Below, piece after piece: positions 13,557 to 13,632 of a DNA stretch of 13,632 nt. The translations under genes were made by a program, and so were the position numbers. Each line of letters starts with the position of its first letter. Position 1 is the stretch's first letter. The notes beneath the pieces were generated by a model. That model was not told the DNA's origin, ran no database searches, and worked only from the letters and a program-made list of their open reading frames with translations. Origin of the DNA: Clostridiales bacterium (GTDB taxonomy: Bacteria > Bacillota > Clostridia > Oscillospirales > UBA644); assembly GCA_003343705.1 (NCBI GenBank), contig QAKR01000015.1:1-13632 (forward strand). The letters are read 5' to 3'.

Positions 13557-13632
<76 letters not shown>

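Overview
The window is AT-rich and reads like a chromosomal segment of a motile, anaerobic low-GC Firmicute, probably a clostridium of the Oscillospirales/Ruminococcaceae sort. Evidence: strong AGGAGG-type ribosome sites, sigma-A promoters with TATAAT boxes, rho-independent terminators after nearly every unit, a Bacillus/Clostridium-type motAB pair behind a sigma-D-type promoter, tRNA genes with encoded CCA, and an ISL3-family element. The genus is an inference and cannot be fixed from the window alone.

Layout. 1-88: 3' half of a tRNA-Asn gene and its terminator. 124-1577: a decayed ISL3-family insertion sequence whose 24-bp terminal inverted repeats are still visible and whose transposase is broken by frameshifts and stops. 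1578-1823: AT-rich, no gene seen. 1825-5604 (minus strand): a tight four-gene operon with its own promoter and terminator, encoding PlsC-like acyltransferase, GT8 glycosyltransferase, membrane GT2 glycosyltransferase and a second PlsC-like acyltransferase. It looks like a dedicated pathway for an acylated membrane glycolipid or glycan; the product is unknown. 5621-5672: a cluster of inverted repeats between this operon and a divergent gene for an XRE-type regulator fused to a four-helix membrane domain (5858-6436).

6575-8409: motA-motB, the flagellar stator, behind a sigma-D (sigma-28) type promoter and ending at a terminator shared with the opposite strand. 8497-11231 (minus): a sulfane-sulfur operon. 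One 818-residue protein joins a CoA-disulfide-reductase-like flavoprotein, a rhodanese, a TusA domain and a DsrE2 domain; a small, cysteine-poor ferredoxin follows. 11295-13079 (minus): AbrB/MazE-type regulator, ABC ATPase and ABC-2 permease, translationally coupled, with a strong promoter and a tandem repeat in the leader. 13170-13427: a small acidic protein of unknown function. 13443-13632: terminators and a complete tRNA-Thr gene on the minus strand.

The best candidates for something undescribed are the acyltransferase/glycosyltransferase operon, with its departures from PlsC motifs and its divergent membrane-bound regulator, and the four-module persulfide-handling protein with its partner ferredoxin.
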